From Spirometra erinaceieuropaei (lineage: Eukaryota > Platyhelminthes > Cestoda > Diphyllobothriidea > Diphyllobothriidae): a DNA stretch of 64,000 nt. A program made the translations under genes and the position numbers. Location: positions 3,268,159 to 3,332,158 of the forward strand of contig CACRXP010000001.1 in the NCBI GenBank assembly GCA_902702965.1, given 5' to 3'. Of the stretch, positions 36,440 to 48,020 are shown one piece after another; within the stretch, counting starts at the first letter, position 1, and each line of letters begins with the position of its first letter. The notes beneath the pieces were generated by a model. The model was not told where the DNA came from and did no database searches. It worked only from the letters and a program-made list of their open reading frames with translations.

Positions 36440-36600
36440 TAAGCAGCGCGCGCTGTTTTCCGTTGATTTCCTATACCTGTCTAAATTCAATCATATCTTT
36501 TAGAAAGCATGTGCGGAAATTCATTTTTGCTGTCATTTCGTAGGAAATTAAGTTTTGTTTGTATTTTGCACTTGAATAATGGCACCTTTCGGTTTTGTGT
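36440..36600 (+). mobile_element. Foldback MITE internal fragment, 5' side of SINE
   Basis: 'ttttccgttgatttcctata' followed by 'aaattcaatcatatctttt' and 'agaaagcatg' matches the arm segment 'ttgattttcgatggtcttg...caaatatattttatagaaacc' of the complete MITEs. A second copy of the same segment lies at 37149-37207, beyond the SINE block. Confidence 0.5.
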
Positions 36601-36764
36601 GCGCTTAGCACTTCCAAACTGCTTCCCGAAACTCACTTTTTCGCTTTTATGGGAAATTCACCTGTTATTTTGAGCCCTACTTTCTGTTGCATGTGCGTTT
36701 AGGGTCCCATTACTACGTGTTGTGCGCCTTTCATTTAGGGAACATCATGTACCCTTCGGGTGTT

Positions 36765-37160
36765 GCACACTTCGGGGTTGGGTATGACTGGCTGACGACG
36801 ACTAATAGGCCAGAAATGACCATTCCGGTCTCCCTTGTCTCTGTCGGTAATACCATTCTGCCCATATCATGCGCCGCTGTGCGGCTGCTGGTTGGGCTCG
36901 AGGGAGAGAGCTCGTAAGGCACAACGGAACGAGTGGGTTCCGTAAGAACGATCGGTGAGCGTCCCCTACCATTGTATATTCCCGATCGAAGCCGACAGGC
37001 CAACGGGCTCGTGGCCCAGTGGTTAGAGGCGTGGAATTCTAACTAAAAGGTCGCGAGTTCGAGCCTCGGGTGTTCCACACTTCGGGCGGGGGGGGGTTGT
37101 GACTGGCTGACGACGGCTAATAAGCCAGAAATTGCCACTCCAGTCTCCCTTGTTTTCCGT
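36765..37160 (+). mobile_element. tRNA-derived SINE family 1 (best copies, tandem)
   Basis: The body runs from 36765 ('cacacttcggggttgggtat', 'gacgacgactaataggcc') to about 37000 ('gaacgatcggtgagcgtcc', 'cgatcgaagccgacagg'). It is followed by a tRNA-like head at 37005-37077 with A box TGGCCCAGTGG (37012-37022) and B box GAGTTCGAGCC (37055-37065). A second body start follows to 37160. The order body, head, body suggests tandem insertion or a dimer. The pol III box spacing (33 bp) fits a tRNA-derived SINE, here probably from a class with a variable second stem. Confidence 0.8.
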
Positions 37161-37207
37161 TGATTTTCAATGCCTGCCTAAATCCAATCATATCTTGTAG
37201 AAACCAT
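37149..37207 (+). mobile_element. Foldback MITE internal fragment, 3' side of SINE
   Basis: 'ttttccgttgattttcaatg', 'aaatccaatcatatcttg' and 'tagaaaccatg' repeat the segment at 36453-36510, on the other side of the SINE dimer. Confidence 0.5.
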
Positions 37208-37684
37208 GCGTTTAGGGTCTTCTTCCTACGTGTTGTGCACCTTTTATTTAGGGAAGAAGTCGTCCGGAGCTCGTGAAAATCCACAACAGCTCTGGGTTAT
37301 GTTGTATACTTCAGAAGCAACAATAGACGTGCAGATAATATGCCATTTGAATGACTTCGTAACTGCCTGCAAAGTGGGTGCTAAAAATGAATTTCCTATG
37401 CACATCTGCAAAATATAATTAAATTGTGATAGACACCGTGACTCTAAGAAGAAAACCGTCCCGCCTAAGTAGTCGTTTGTAGTCAACTTCGTCTTCGCGA
37501 ATGGTTAAAAACACAGTCCGAAGACAGTCAGTATACTGGCCTGTATGAACTACCTTAGAATTATGTTCCTCATTACTCATCCTTGTGATTTCACTCGAGT
37601 AATATAGCATAACCCAGATTTTTCCGTGTCGGTCAGGGCCTTATTCTTTTTTCCGTCCATTTTAACCGGTGCGTTGTTGGGGCC

Positions 37685-38240
37685 AAGTCGTGTGTGGCAC
37701 GCGTAGACGATCTATTGAGCTGTGTTACTCACTTACATCCAACCCCCTCATCAGGCGTTGACTGACTCGGACTGGTGCATAGGATAGGGAAGAGTGAGGT
37801 CGACGACTCAGCGCATTTCCATGTTATAAACACTGACGCGCCTCCTAACTATTGCGATGCGCTAAATGCCGTGGTTTGGAATGCTACCAACTGGCGGGAT
37901 AACTCAGTCCTCTTAAGCTGTTTCTTAATGTGGCCTCTATGGCACGCAGGTAGGATCCGAGCCGACTACCTCTTGTTTCTGAGTCCACCATGTGCGGACT
38001 GGGCGTGCGTAAATGAACTTTTTAGCATTGACGGGCACCGCGTCCGATCCCGCCTCTATTCGTATTGACTCCGTCTTCCCACTGGGTTCAGGTAGGTGGG
38101 GGAGGAGAGAGTGCGGTAGATGCAGCACAAGTCTACTATCACTGCAAACTAATTCACTCGTAAGTCACTGTCCCTGCGCCCGCCATCTGGTGGGACACAC
38201 GGGGAACATCATCGTTCGCGATGGTCGAACAGCCATAACT
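37685..38240 (+). repeat. Dispersed repeat R3, copy 2
   Basis: Shared with 26220-26605 are 'aactggcgggataactcagt' near 37890 (compare 'ttggcggaataattcagtcc' at 26233), 'caggtaggtgggggagg' near 38090, and 'gagagtgcggtagatgcag'. The distal part 'caagtctactatcac', then 'ctgtccctgcgcccgccat' and 'gggacacacggggaacat', is shared with 48730-48830. The family is unrecognised. Confidence 0.55.
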
Positions 38241-38261
38241 ACTGGCCGCGGGCACGGCAAT

Positions 38262-38362
38262 GAGCCTATGGTATAACGGTAGAGCGTGCTGCCTGGTGAC
38301 CAACCTCGGCTAGCTGACGATGGTAGCTAAACCTGAAATCGTCATTCCCACTCTCCCTTGCT
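38262..38362 (+). mobile_element. SINE family 1-like fragment with distinct tRNA head
   Basis: 'gcctatggtataacggtaga' gives an A-box-like start. It is followed by 'ctagctgacgatggtagct' and 'tcattcccactctcccttg', which match the SINE family 1 body. The B box is lost or deleted. Confidence 0.5.
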
Positions 38363-41300
38363 TTGTTTTCAATACTTATCGAGTATGGTGTGTGTGCCAA
38401 CGTCGAATTCAGTTGTCATCCCCCCTCCCCCCCTATCATCGAGCACACGCTTTAACCCTTGCCTATTCATTACCCATCTTGCAGTAGTCATACTCCTAGT
38501 ACTCAGCCCTTTTAGCCATAATTTATCCTGTCTTTTTGTCAATCCGTACAAACTAGCGTTGGCTGCAACTAATATTTCCACCCCCTAGCCCTTTGTCACC
38601 AATCGCTGTCCTGCCTGTTCGGTCAACGCCGATTCTCACGTCTTCTCTCAAGAGTCTTAGCCTTAACCCTGTATATCTCACGTTCTGCCTTTCCAATCCT
38701 GTTATTTATGCATCTGCTTCTACTTCAACACACGGTTTTTCTCTTCCTTACAAAGGATCAGAAATCGAAAATCAATCGCCTTTCTATCAGCGCTCCCACT
38801 GACTTCCGACACCTCACACATATAGGATGCGCGGACCTTCAATCAAACATGGTGAGCTGCCCTCCGTCCGAATCTAAATTCATCCTCTAAACTAAATCGC
38901 CTGTACTCGTTTTTGCCCCAGTGCAACCATGGCAGTGAACCCTGTTTTCTAATCACGTATGTCCAATCCTGTCACCCAGTCATTTGCCAGCTACTGGTGG
39001 CACTGCCCCGTTTCGCGTGTAACTTCCTGCGTGTTGGATTAGTTTTGTTTGGACCTGTTGTTTCTGCAACGTAAGGTTTTTTCTTTAAAATACCACGAAA
39101 TGTTGGCTTGACCGCTACACCGCCTCCACGTAAATCAGATACTGTGATTACATAAGCCCATCAAAATACCATCGGTGCATGATAGGCCGCCAGTCATTAA
39201 TCGCTTTCAGCTTGTCTTTTTTATTGTCCGAGCACCTCGAGAAATCTCCGCCACAATTTCCTGCGTCCATTATACTGTCACTTTGTTTGTAGCCTCAGAC
39301 GGATCAAAAAGTTTGCGCCACTTGGACGTCGATCATCAGGAACGTAAGACCATTTTCAGAGGGTGCTTAGTTTTCGACGTCAGGTCGTGATATTCGCGTA
39401 TTTATATTAAGCACACTCTCAGCCCCTGCAGCGGCGAAGGGCAGGTCGCGTCCACCCTTTCTAACTCCAAGCGCTTGTCTGCGAGTTCGGAAAGCCTGCG
39501 AACCAATCCAGAAGTTGCTTTCATTGACCCGCCAGACCATACAGAGTTCTCCATTGTTTTTATGGCAAGCTCTCTTCCCTGAGAGATTCGAGATTACCTC
39601 CTCGAAGGCCGGCACAAGTGGAGCTGGGAAGCAGTATACGCGACACGCTCTGACCTGATTTTAACCACTGTGCTGCGCCCATCTTCACTCGTCATGGTTT
39701 CGTCTTGCCACCAGAATACGGTCGTTATGGTAAGATGCAGCGTGAGTCGCCACTGCATCCTCAAAACGGTGGTAGTCCGCCTCTGCGACGGACAAACCAT
39801 CGGCAGTCCTACGTGCGAATGGTCATCTTGATGCCTTAGAGGCAAGTCTCCAGCGAGTGCGAATCCTGGTTTTTGGGTTACCAGGCGGGTCACACCAAAT
39901 CCTTTTTTAGAGTAACCTCAATTGCGTACGAGGAGTCTGCCCGAACATATGACATTGCAAACCTCCTGCCGGTACTGGCGTCTTCGGTAGTCATGTGTGC
40001 GTTTTAACCGTCATGGACTACCATATGGACTGGCGGTGCCTCATATTTTTGTTTGCACACGGACCTCTGAAACGCCTCATCTCATGTCGAATCACCAATA
40101 TTTCGTCCCTTCATGAGACCATGGTCGAGCCTTGCGGAGGATAGAAGCTGTTGTTGTTATTGTTTTTCACATCTTTGACATCATGATCCAGTTTACCCAC
40201 CTTACCACCACTCAGGTAGTGGTGGCCGCTAGTGTAACCGATGGGCCACCTGAAAGCCATAACATCCAATGCTACAGTGGGATCCGCCAAGACTGCAATT
40301 CGCCAACGCAAGAGGCTTCCTGGCACTGTGCGACCACAATCCCAACCTGTAATTGTTAAGTTGCCGATGCTGCCGTCCTGGTACCTCAGTGCAGTCGGCC
40401 TTATCGGTGGACTACGTGCCCATGCAAATCTACGACCACGGCTGCTTTTATGTTACCGTCTACCTTCGTTCTGATTATGTATTCAAGGGTAAATGTCTAC
40501 TTCCACTGTTGAAATATCACATAGAGACTCACTGCCTGTGACGGTGCCGCCGACGGTTTTAGTTGTTGGATTTATCCTTCATCGTACTATGCAAGCTGAC
40601 GGACAGTCGTTTTCAGCAGTTCGCCATCAGTTCAGGGTTACATAACCGCATGTTGTCACCATGATAGTGTATTATTATAACTTCATTCGTGATAACGTAG
40701 GACGGCAGACTCGTGGAAGGCCGTAATACCACCTAGGTGTCAGTACGGCGTAGTAGCCTACGTGCACTCCTGACGGAGCCGGTGAGATTACTATTCGTAG
40801 AAGGGACCGGAACTGGTACGCTGGGATGCAATTATTGCAGTCAATGGGCCATGCGGGTGTCTAACCACGTTCGGCGTTGATCCTATGCGTGGATGTTCTA
40901 CGTATAAAGGACTGAGCTCTACTTCCATGACCAGTGTTTCTCCCATCGCCAGGATGCATTGCAGTCCCGCACCCGACTGAGTACTCGGCTGGATTTTTCA
41001 GCTACCAGCACTGCCACCCACGCATTTCATAGTAGAGTTTAAAGTGGCCTTTCTGTTGCTACTAACTTTAGCTGGCAGCTCTTCTCTGATTCGCCCTCAA
41101 ACACGCTATTGGGCATGAGTGCGTATGGTTGTCTGGAGCGGAAGTTTGGGACTAGTAACCAACGCTTTAAGGTTAGATACTGGAAATGTTCTAGCAGTCG
41201 CTGTAGGAGTTCTTTTTTTCGATACTTCAAAGAGCCCTGGGTCTTCCCAGCCTAGGATTTGGGCATGACTGACCAACGAGTGCAATTTAGCTTAAAAAGG

Positions 41301-41385
41301 CTGTTCATTTCATGCATGTTATTGTCGGTAATACACCCCAGCCCGATACTTGTTATTCCCTTAACCTTCTCCTTGTTCCATGCAG
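38363..41385. other. No supported gene; unclassified moderately GC-rich DNA
   Basis: Minus-strand frames at 39367-39615 and 39594-39893 and a + strand frame at 40132-40359 lack motifs. The 40200-40450 part has coding-like composition but no acceptor/donor pair I trust. It precedes the proline-rich exon and may be its intron. Confidence 0.35.
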
Positions 41386-41748
41386 ACCTCCTCGGCGCTG
41401 GCTGAGACGTTCTCCTCGCCCACCTCCTCGTCATCAATGGTCCACCTGAAGCTCATTGACCTCTCCGAGGCTATCGCCAGCCACCGTGAACAGGCCAATC
41501 GCCACAGAGTAGCCAACTCTTCCGCCCCTCCCAACTCCGCTGCGATTGACAGGAACGGAGCAACAACTCAACACCAGTCCCCCTCCCGGCCGCCGCCACC
41601 ACCACCACCTGCCAAACCGCCCCGGCGCACCTCCGCCTCTGATACTGCATTTTCCTCTAATCGCCGCCGACAACACCGGAGGTCACACTTCGAAAACACC
41701 CCCCTTCCGCCACCACCGCCCCCTCCGCCTGTCCTTGTAGGCGAGTAG
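41386..41748 (+). CDS. Proline-rich C-terminal exon
   Basis: An excellent acceptor (pyrimidine tract 'ccttctccttgttccatgcag') opens a phase-0 exon of 363 nt ending in TAG at 41746-41748. It starts with a Ser/Thr-rich stretch (TSSALAETFSSPTSSSSM), then 'VHLKLIDLSEAIASHREQ', then two polyproline blocks: 'RPPPPPPPAKPPRR' (about 41588-41630) and 'PLPPPPPPPPV' (about 41704-41733). The first fits SH3 or profilin ligands and the second fits the EVH1 ligand core (F/L)PPPP used by Ena/VASP partners. Such tails occur in Robo and other guidance receptors and in actin regulators. It could be an alternative last exon of the receptor gene, since the exon ending at 23484 is also phase 0, or belong to a separate gene whose other exons I did not find. 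Confidence 0.7.
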   Translation, partial: TSSALAETFSSPTSSSSMVHLKLIDLSEAIASHREQANRHRVANSSAPPNSAAIDRNGATTQHQSPSRPPPPPPPAKPPRRTSASDTAFSSNRRRQHRRSHFENTPLPPPPPPPPVLVGE

Positions 41749-42950
41749 ACCGCTGGCGTGAACCAGTCGACTGTACATATATCATTTTGCCTGTCCGTAC
41801 AATTACGTTACTTTCCCGTATCTATTTCCCCTCTACTCCTACTTTGCCCCCTTTTATCGTCATCGCCATTGCCGTCACTGTCTCTGTAGTCCCCGTGCCC
41901 AGCTCCTCCGTCGATTTTCTTCCCACTCAAAGTCTAATGGCTGACAGGTTTTATGCCTTATTCCTCTCTCTCCCCCCCCCCTTCATTGACACCTCCACTA
42001 ATTGTCTTTCACGATCCCACACTCTTTTCGCTGCCCACATTTTCGTTTGAACGATGGTTACGCGTCTTTGTCGAACCTCATGCCCTTTCCATCCACTTTT
42101 CTAAGCGCATGTCCTTTGGTGACGGCCCTGTGCCCCTCACAGTAAATGGCCCACAGAGATGACGTTTTCTTCTCTTGATCCGCTCATGTGCAACGAGTAG
42201 AGGAGGGGGTGATCATGGCCAGGCTGGATAGCTTCGGGATTGCGAATTAGCGATGCCGGTTAGACTCACCCACCTGAATTACACGCGGCTACGACGGGCA
42301 GGATGCGTTTTCAAGGCTAACCTTTCTGTGTGCGACGGCGACTTCCATTGTAGCATGTCTGTGGCACAAAGACCAAGTCATGTTGGGCACAGCCCTCGGT
42401 GTCTGATCCAGTTTTCCAATGCCACCAACTAGGCTTATTACTTTTACTGAGTTGGCCAAATATCGCTTGTGTGAGTTCCCTCGCCGCTGAGTAGTATGCT
42501 CTCCGCATACGCTTATGTAGGCAGCTCGTTTATCACTGTCATGAAGGCGACGTGTGCGTGGATGCGGTTGTAGTGCGGCGTCGTCCTATGTTCACCAGAC
42601 TCCGATGGCGTGACGGTACCTTGGCAGCGAAATTATGTGCGGCTCATCAGGTCTCCTCCCCAGATTTGCACGTATTTTTCGATCACGAGACAATTCTAGC
42701 TACCGTGGATCGATCGGTCAAACATGCAAGGAAATTGGCTGCCCCACAGACCAATCATGTGCTGCATTTTTCCAAAGGCATCGAAACCCGGCATCGTGCG
42801 ATCATGCTCAATACCCTACTGCTAGTGTGAAAGGTTTCTGTTCGGACAACACTTCTATGGGCATCTGGTACTCGATTGAATGGCCTCCATGAGTTTTACT
42901 CAATGGTGCTTCTGATCCATTTTCTTAACTTGCCCCTAACGCCGGTCAAC
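41749..42950. other. Presumed 3' UTR and spacer
   Basis: C/T-rich sequence to about 42170 follows the stop codon and gives several artefactual frames. I see no AATAAA and no other feature. Confidence 0.4.
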
Positions 42951-42952
42951 TA

Positions 42953-43949
42953 CAGTGAGTGACCGATCTCATGAAATGTTGGCTGAAATTCTGAAATGCG
43001 TTTTCGATTAGGAAGGTTTACTTAGGTGGGGTTGAAACATGCATTATCATGGGACATGGTCCTAATATATTTCGGACTTGGCAGGATGTCAGCTTTTGAA
43101 TACTCCGCATTTTTATCTTATGTAGAAACTGCACTTGGTAAAAAAATGACTACTGAAGTAGCATGCATTTTTCAAAATGATTTTGATAGTCTTGAAAATT
43201 CAAATATATTTTATAGAAACTCCGAACAAAAACATCCTTTCTTTCAGTCGTTTGATAGAGAATCGTATAGTCTTTATATTTTATACTCGAAAACGGAGTA
43301 TAATTAGGTTTTAAAAAAGTTTTCTAATTCCCAAATAATTTGGAGCCTGATCAGCCGTTGTATTAGAGCTTTGTGATTTCAGTCGACATGGTGCATGTGT
43401 TCCTCGTAAGGAAAATCACAGATTCTTCTATGCTTTTAAAAATATACTATATAGGATCCATAAAATTTCGCAATGGATGCGGACCATGTTGTACATTTCA
43501 TGAGGAGCAGTGGTAAACAGACAGATGCGATGCTGTATGAATGGACATTGCACGGTCTTGAAAAAATCTCATAATTAGAAACTTTTTCAAAGCATAATTA
43601 TACCCCTTCTTCGAGCAAAAACTATAAAGACGACGTGATTCTCTATCAAACGACTGAAGGAAAGCGTATTTTTGTTCGCGGTTTCTATAAAATATATTTG
43701 AATTTGCAAGGCCATCGAAAATAAATGTGAAGAGTGCATGCTACTTAAGTAGCTATTTATTACCGAATATGGTTTCTAAGGGGGGATTTAGAAGCAGTCA
43801 ATTCAAAAGCTGACGTTCTGCCGAGTCCGCAATATTACAGAATTATGCCGCAAGAAAATCAGCTTTGCAACCGCGCTTAAGTAATCCTTCCTAATCCGAA
43901 ACACATTTCAGAATTTCAGTCACCATTTCATGAGATCGGTCACTCACTG
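42953..43949. mobile_element. Complete foldback MITE, TA target duplication
   Basis: This 997-bp element starts 'cagtgagtgaccgatctca' and ends with its inverse. It is flanked by TA on both sides (42951-42952, 43950-43951). The terminal inverted repeats are long, about 390 bp each (42953 to about 43340, and about 43560 to 43949), with diverged arms. The roughly 220-bp centre contains 'atggatgcggaccatgttgt', also present in the copy at 56420-57411. CAGT termini and TA duplication are typical of Tc1/mariner-mobilised MITEs. No transposase is encoded, and the 93-codon frame at 43026-43307 is part of the arm. Confidence 0.9.
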
Positions 43950-43951
43950 TA

Positions 43952-45140
43952 CGTCCTCAACGTATGAGGTAGCTTCGCCGTACGCCACACGAACCCAAGG
44001 ATAAAGCCATCAGAACGCCAGAGCCAGGCCTACCGAAGCGGTCAGTCGAAGACTTGAATGGATATAGTGAAGTGCAACAGTTAACTTTCGGCCCGCGAGC
44101 CTGACGTCCTGCCTGCCTCAACTTCCTTCGGGAGTCTGTCACCGATCGACTGCCGTAGAAGACTACCATCGTTGGTATGCTGAGTCTGCAGCATTGGCAC
44201 GTGATCTAATTTTTGTCTCTGAATGTATTTCCGTGGGAAGTTTTTGCCAGAAGGTGGAAGAGATACTTAAGACATGACTATATAAGTTGGGTTTCTTCGT
44301 CTGCTGGCGTTACGAGTCCCTTGTGGCAGGACCAACGCGCGCCACTAGACGCTTGATTTTCTCCTTATCTCTCCCTTCTGTCATGATTGTGTTTTGGAGT
44401 AGTTCTCTAACAAATGCAGTGAATTTTAAATGCCTCGAGACCAGTATGAAGTTCATTTTTAAGCCGAACACCGATTTACATACACTGAAGCCTCTCCAAT
44501 TCGACTTCTGGGTTTAAGAGGAAAGACAGAAAGGTGTTCACTCGAGGCGGCTGTTGCGCGGGGCGTCTTTGCGCATCGAGTACTTTGCGGCGACGCACTA
44601 ACGAAATGAAGTGACGCGAATTTCGCACTAATTTTGTGCTTTTAAGGCCGGCGTCGAGGGCGTCGCAGTCATTCCGTGATTATTTATGTGCCTCGTGCTC
44701 TATCATGCTTTAAAGGTCGTTTGATTACTTTCACCTATCTCAGTTTACATATCTACCATCAAACTGGGGTATTTCCACTATTTCAGTAAATCGTTTATAA
44801 GTGGGCCCTCAAGTCTGCCTAGGTCAAGCCTTAAATCGCTTTGCACAGCGGCACGAAATAGGACTGGTCATACGGGGAGGGCGACGTTCGTTGGCCTATC
44901 CCGATTGCACGCCGGTTTGTGAATGACCCTCTTCTGATTTGAAACTCTGGTCGAGTGTCCTTACGAATGATACACAGAAACGAGTAAAAGGTAGTCAAGA
45001 AATGCTATCATCATCCAAGCGTAACCCAGATCTCAGACAGGACAAACTGACAATCATAAATTCCGTGAATCGGAATATTCCTGACCAAAACTGACAGGAT
45101 GTGGTTCGCTAATAGATGCGAAGAGGCAAGTTCCAGGAAG
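43952..45140. other. No recognisable feature
   Basis: Spacer between the MITE and PLE remnants. No supported exon. Confidence 0.4.
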
Positions 45141-45149
45141 TATTCGCGG

Positions 45150-45250
45150 AGAAAGAGACACGATCGCTGGAACAAGGGCTTTATTAGCCTGACGTTTTGG
45201 ACTCTCACTCGAATCCATCATCAGAGACAGAGTCAAATAAGGGTGTGATT
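45150..45250 (-). mobile_element. PLE terminal-repeat fragment with mutated hammerhead
   Basis: The minus strand carries the terminal repeat seen at 55499-55611. CTGATGA is at 45218-45224 and the helix II arms are 'ggattc' and 'gagtcc'. Where the intact copies have GAAA this has AAAA, followed by CGTCAGGC. Loss of the invariant G of the GAAA box should abolish cleavage. No coding sequence remains attached. Confidence 0.6.
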
Positions 45251-45449
45251 CTGTTGGTCAGGTCGCAGAACGAGAACAAAGTCTAATAATCACGGAATTT
45301 TATTTTGAAAACCAGTGCTCTACTGTCCTCACACAGAAGGCATACATGCGCTTTTGTCGCTTCAACTTTGCTCACAAAACCAGCAATACATCACCTGTCG
45401 ATAGATGCGGAAGCGAATTTCAGGAAGCAACTCAAGAGAAGGAGAAGAA

Positions 45450-46035
45450 GATTCGATCGCTGGGACAAGACTACTCGCCTGACGTTCCGGATTCTTACTG
45501 GGACTCATTACGGGATACAGCGACAAACAAGGGCGATAGAGGCACAGAGAGTGCAGTATTTATGGGACGCATTTGCCGTACATGCGCACGCCTACTATAA
45601 TGAGCAGCTCTGGCGTTCACCGCTGGGCTTCGTGTCTGATGTGATGATAGCTTTTTAGTCCGCCTCCGAGCCGTTTGCCGTAATTTTATCGCTGTTGTTC
45701 ATCCTTGACTTGAGAATCACTGAGCAACTTGCTTGCTGACACTCGAATTCTTGCTCGTCCGCNNNNNNNNNNNNNNNNNNNNNNNNNNNNNNNNNNNNNN
45801 NNNNNNNNNNNNNNNNNNNNNNNNNNNNNNNNNNNNNNNNNNNNNNNNNNNCCCAGGCAAGGTCTCAGCACAGATTATGGGGTAGTATATTACTGCCTTT
45901 GTAATCGACTGCGGCCTGAATAACCATGACGCAGGCAGCTCGTAACTCACGTGGTTGTCACCTCTTGTGAGAATTTCGACCTGGCTAAACCTGAAGGTTG
46001 GACCTGGTCCACGACCTGCCTTCCTCTCCAGTACT
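45450..46035 (-). pseudogene. Penelope-like element copy, broken (GIY-YIG C-terminal part)
   Basis: On the minus strand, 46035 to about 45852 encodes 'FRFSQVEILTRGDN' and 'SWLFRPQSITK', which align with 'FKFQETEILARGDN' and 'SWFSGPQSINK' in the copy at 54672-55553. The conserved Glu of GIY-YIG nucleases is expected in or near this stretch. The frame is then cut by the N gap (45763-45851). Further on, at 45558-45585, the 'ataaatactgcac' terminal-repeat block and a degraded hammerhead (45470-45515; core 'gtaatgag', GGAA) follow in the expected order. This is a dead copy. Confidence 0.65.
45763..45851. other. Assembly gap (N)
   Basis: A run of 89 N interrupts a PLE remnant. Confidence 1.
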
Positions 46036-46139
46036 GCTAAGTGTTCCGTCACCCTAGTCAAAGGCAGTCCCCCAGTTTCTCTGACTTAGTAACTTCGTCT
46101 TCAACTACACCAGGTCCGGTAGCCGACTCCCGACGTTTC

Positions 46140-46320
46140 GTCGTCCCCGTACTGCAGCCGGCCTTCCACTACATTCCAGGGGAGGATACCTGTTCAGTGT
46201 CCTAACCCTAGCCTCAACCCTATTCCTAATGTCACCCCCCAACACTTACCCTGTCCCTACCCCCTTAAAATTTGATGCAAGGCCACCTGTGATACGAAGG
46301 TATTTATAACCGTGCCCTAC
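46140..46320 (-). repeat. Dispersed element with CCCTAA tract
   Basis: The left flank 'cgtactgcagccggccttc', the tract 'cctaaccctagcctcaaccc' (46200 on), and the right flank 'aatttgatgcaaggccacct' and 'gtgatacgaagg' correspond to flanks at 11385-11600 and 12477-12520. Confidence 0.6.
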
Positions 46321-47557
46321 CGTCACCTTTACAAGTACAATATTTCCTTACTGTTTCTACCCAAGTGGCACTCGGTCGCTAGAGGGAACATTGATTTGTT
46401 CAGGGGGGGGTCGTTCACCGACCCAGCCACATCACGGAACCTGCTCGCCCTCATTATGTCTTAGAGATCAACCTAGACCCAAAGAGACGAGCGCGTTGCG
46501 TGCTGAAATCTGATCAGTGAACAACCCGCCCGCACGCTCACTGAGTGACACTGTTGTCTGCTCCGACTGATTAAAGCGTGTTCACACGACTGCACTAATT
46601 TACACACCTGGCGCCTCCTGCGCGTTTTTGGTTACTAAGTGACGTCCTCGTGTGCGTTGCCCGAATCGTGTGCATTTGCACACCCGCCCACACGGAAACA
46701 ATCCGGCGCCTCAAACTGTCAGCCAGCCATTAATGCCCTAGAGACGGGGATAGCTGAGGCGTCAGGACCCATGATTTGCCCGTTTGGAGTCCTTGATTTG
46801 TGGCCAGAACATTTTTCTGTCGAGTGATCAGTACGACGTGCGAGAAGGCACACATCAGAATCCGACGAGTACTCACTTATTGCAGAGCTCTTCACCTAAC
46901 CCAAACAAGCTCTATAGTTAAATTGTTTAAGTTTAATTAGTTTTCGGCTGTTTATGAGTTTGCAGAGCTGCCTATTTTTCGTAGAAACTCTTAGGGAAAA
47001 AATTGCCTTTTAATGCTGCCTTGAAGAGTTACTGTCTCAAGGTCTGGCATGGTATTCGTTCAGATAAGACATTCGCGGTGTTTCTTACACACGAATACTC
47101 AGCCATTATTGGCTTTTCTGTCGGTGGTTTCAGAACTTGCAAGACGTTCAGAAGACAAGTTAATGGATTTAAAAGTGGCTCTATAAAATAATTTCGTAAA
47201 GGATTTTAGAAGAATCGTATGGCTGGCATTTTCGAAACCCTAAGAACATGCAGAAGTTGGTTGCTATATCGAAATTCCCGTGTTAGATCTCTGCGAACAG
47301 TCCCATTGACTACTCTGAAAGTCAATTTGCCTAGTAGGCTTGTTTTCAATAATATATCATTAGCCAATAGCGGTATTGGAGTTGAACAGATAGTTACCCG
47401 CATTCTCTGTCGTCCCTCCTCGCTGCTCTTATGACTTGGCCGACTTCGGCCTGGTAAATGGTTGCCTGTTCGTGATCTTTGCCACCCATACTGAGCTTGT
47501 TTGCTTCGTGAGGCCAACAGATCGGTGTGCGCCCAGTCCTGATTGAATATATATATA

Positions 47558-47668
47558 TGTTCCACACTTCGGGCTTGGGCATGGCTGGCTGACGACGGCT
47601 AATAAGCCAGAAATGGCCATTCCAGTCTCCCTTGTCTTTGTCGGTAATACCATTCTGCCTACATATGT
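47558..47668 (+). mobile_element. SINE family 1 fragment in an AT microsatellite
   Basis: 'ttccacacttcgggcttggg' through 'acgacggctaataagccag' to 'gtaataccattctgcctaca' is the SINE body without head or distal part. It is flanked by 'atatatatat' on both sides (47545-47556 and 47667-47681), which suggests insertion into, or duplication of, an AT tract. Confidence 0.7.
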
Positions 47669-47784
47669 ATATATATATATTAACTTTTCTGTTTGTATAA
47701 GGATAGAAAAACACAGCTGGCCGACCTTTATCGAAAGCTTTATCGATAAATATGCAGGCACTGACCGATCTAATTAAATGTTAA

Positions 47785-48020
47785 TTGTAGTTCTGAAATG
47801 AGCATCCGATTAAGAAAGTTTACTTGGGGGTGGTCGTGATAGTGTTTATCTGATTGTCCCGTAATATTTCAGACACGCCAGGATGTTCACTGTTAAATGC
47901 ACTTCTTTTCGGCCGCCTGCAATAACCGCACACGGCAAAGGTGGCTACTTAAATGTTGCATATTTTCCATTGATTTTCGGTGTCTTTATAAATTCAACTA
48001 TATTTTGTAGAAGGCATGGT
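47785..48020 (+). mobile_element. Foldback MITE left-arm fragment
   Basis: 'ccgattaagaaagtttactt', 'cgtaatatttcagacacg', 'ccaggatgttcactgtt', then 'ttccattgattttcggtgtc' and 'ctatattttgtagaaggcat' follow the left arm of 42953-43340 in order. The terminus and right arm are absent. Confidence 0.65.

Noticed and set aside
40132..40532. Possible exon(s) with Cys-rich translation
   Set aside because: Several frames are open with competing translations and no trustworthy acceptor/donor pair.
47206..47761. Overlapping 106-119 codon minus-strand frames
   Set aside because: They run through a SINE family 1 fragment and an AT microsatellite. There is no independent coding evidence.
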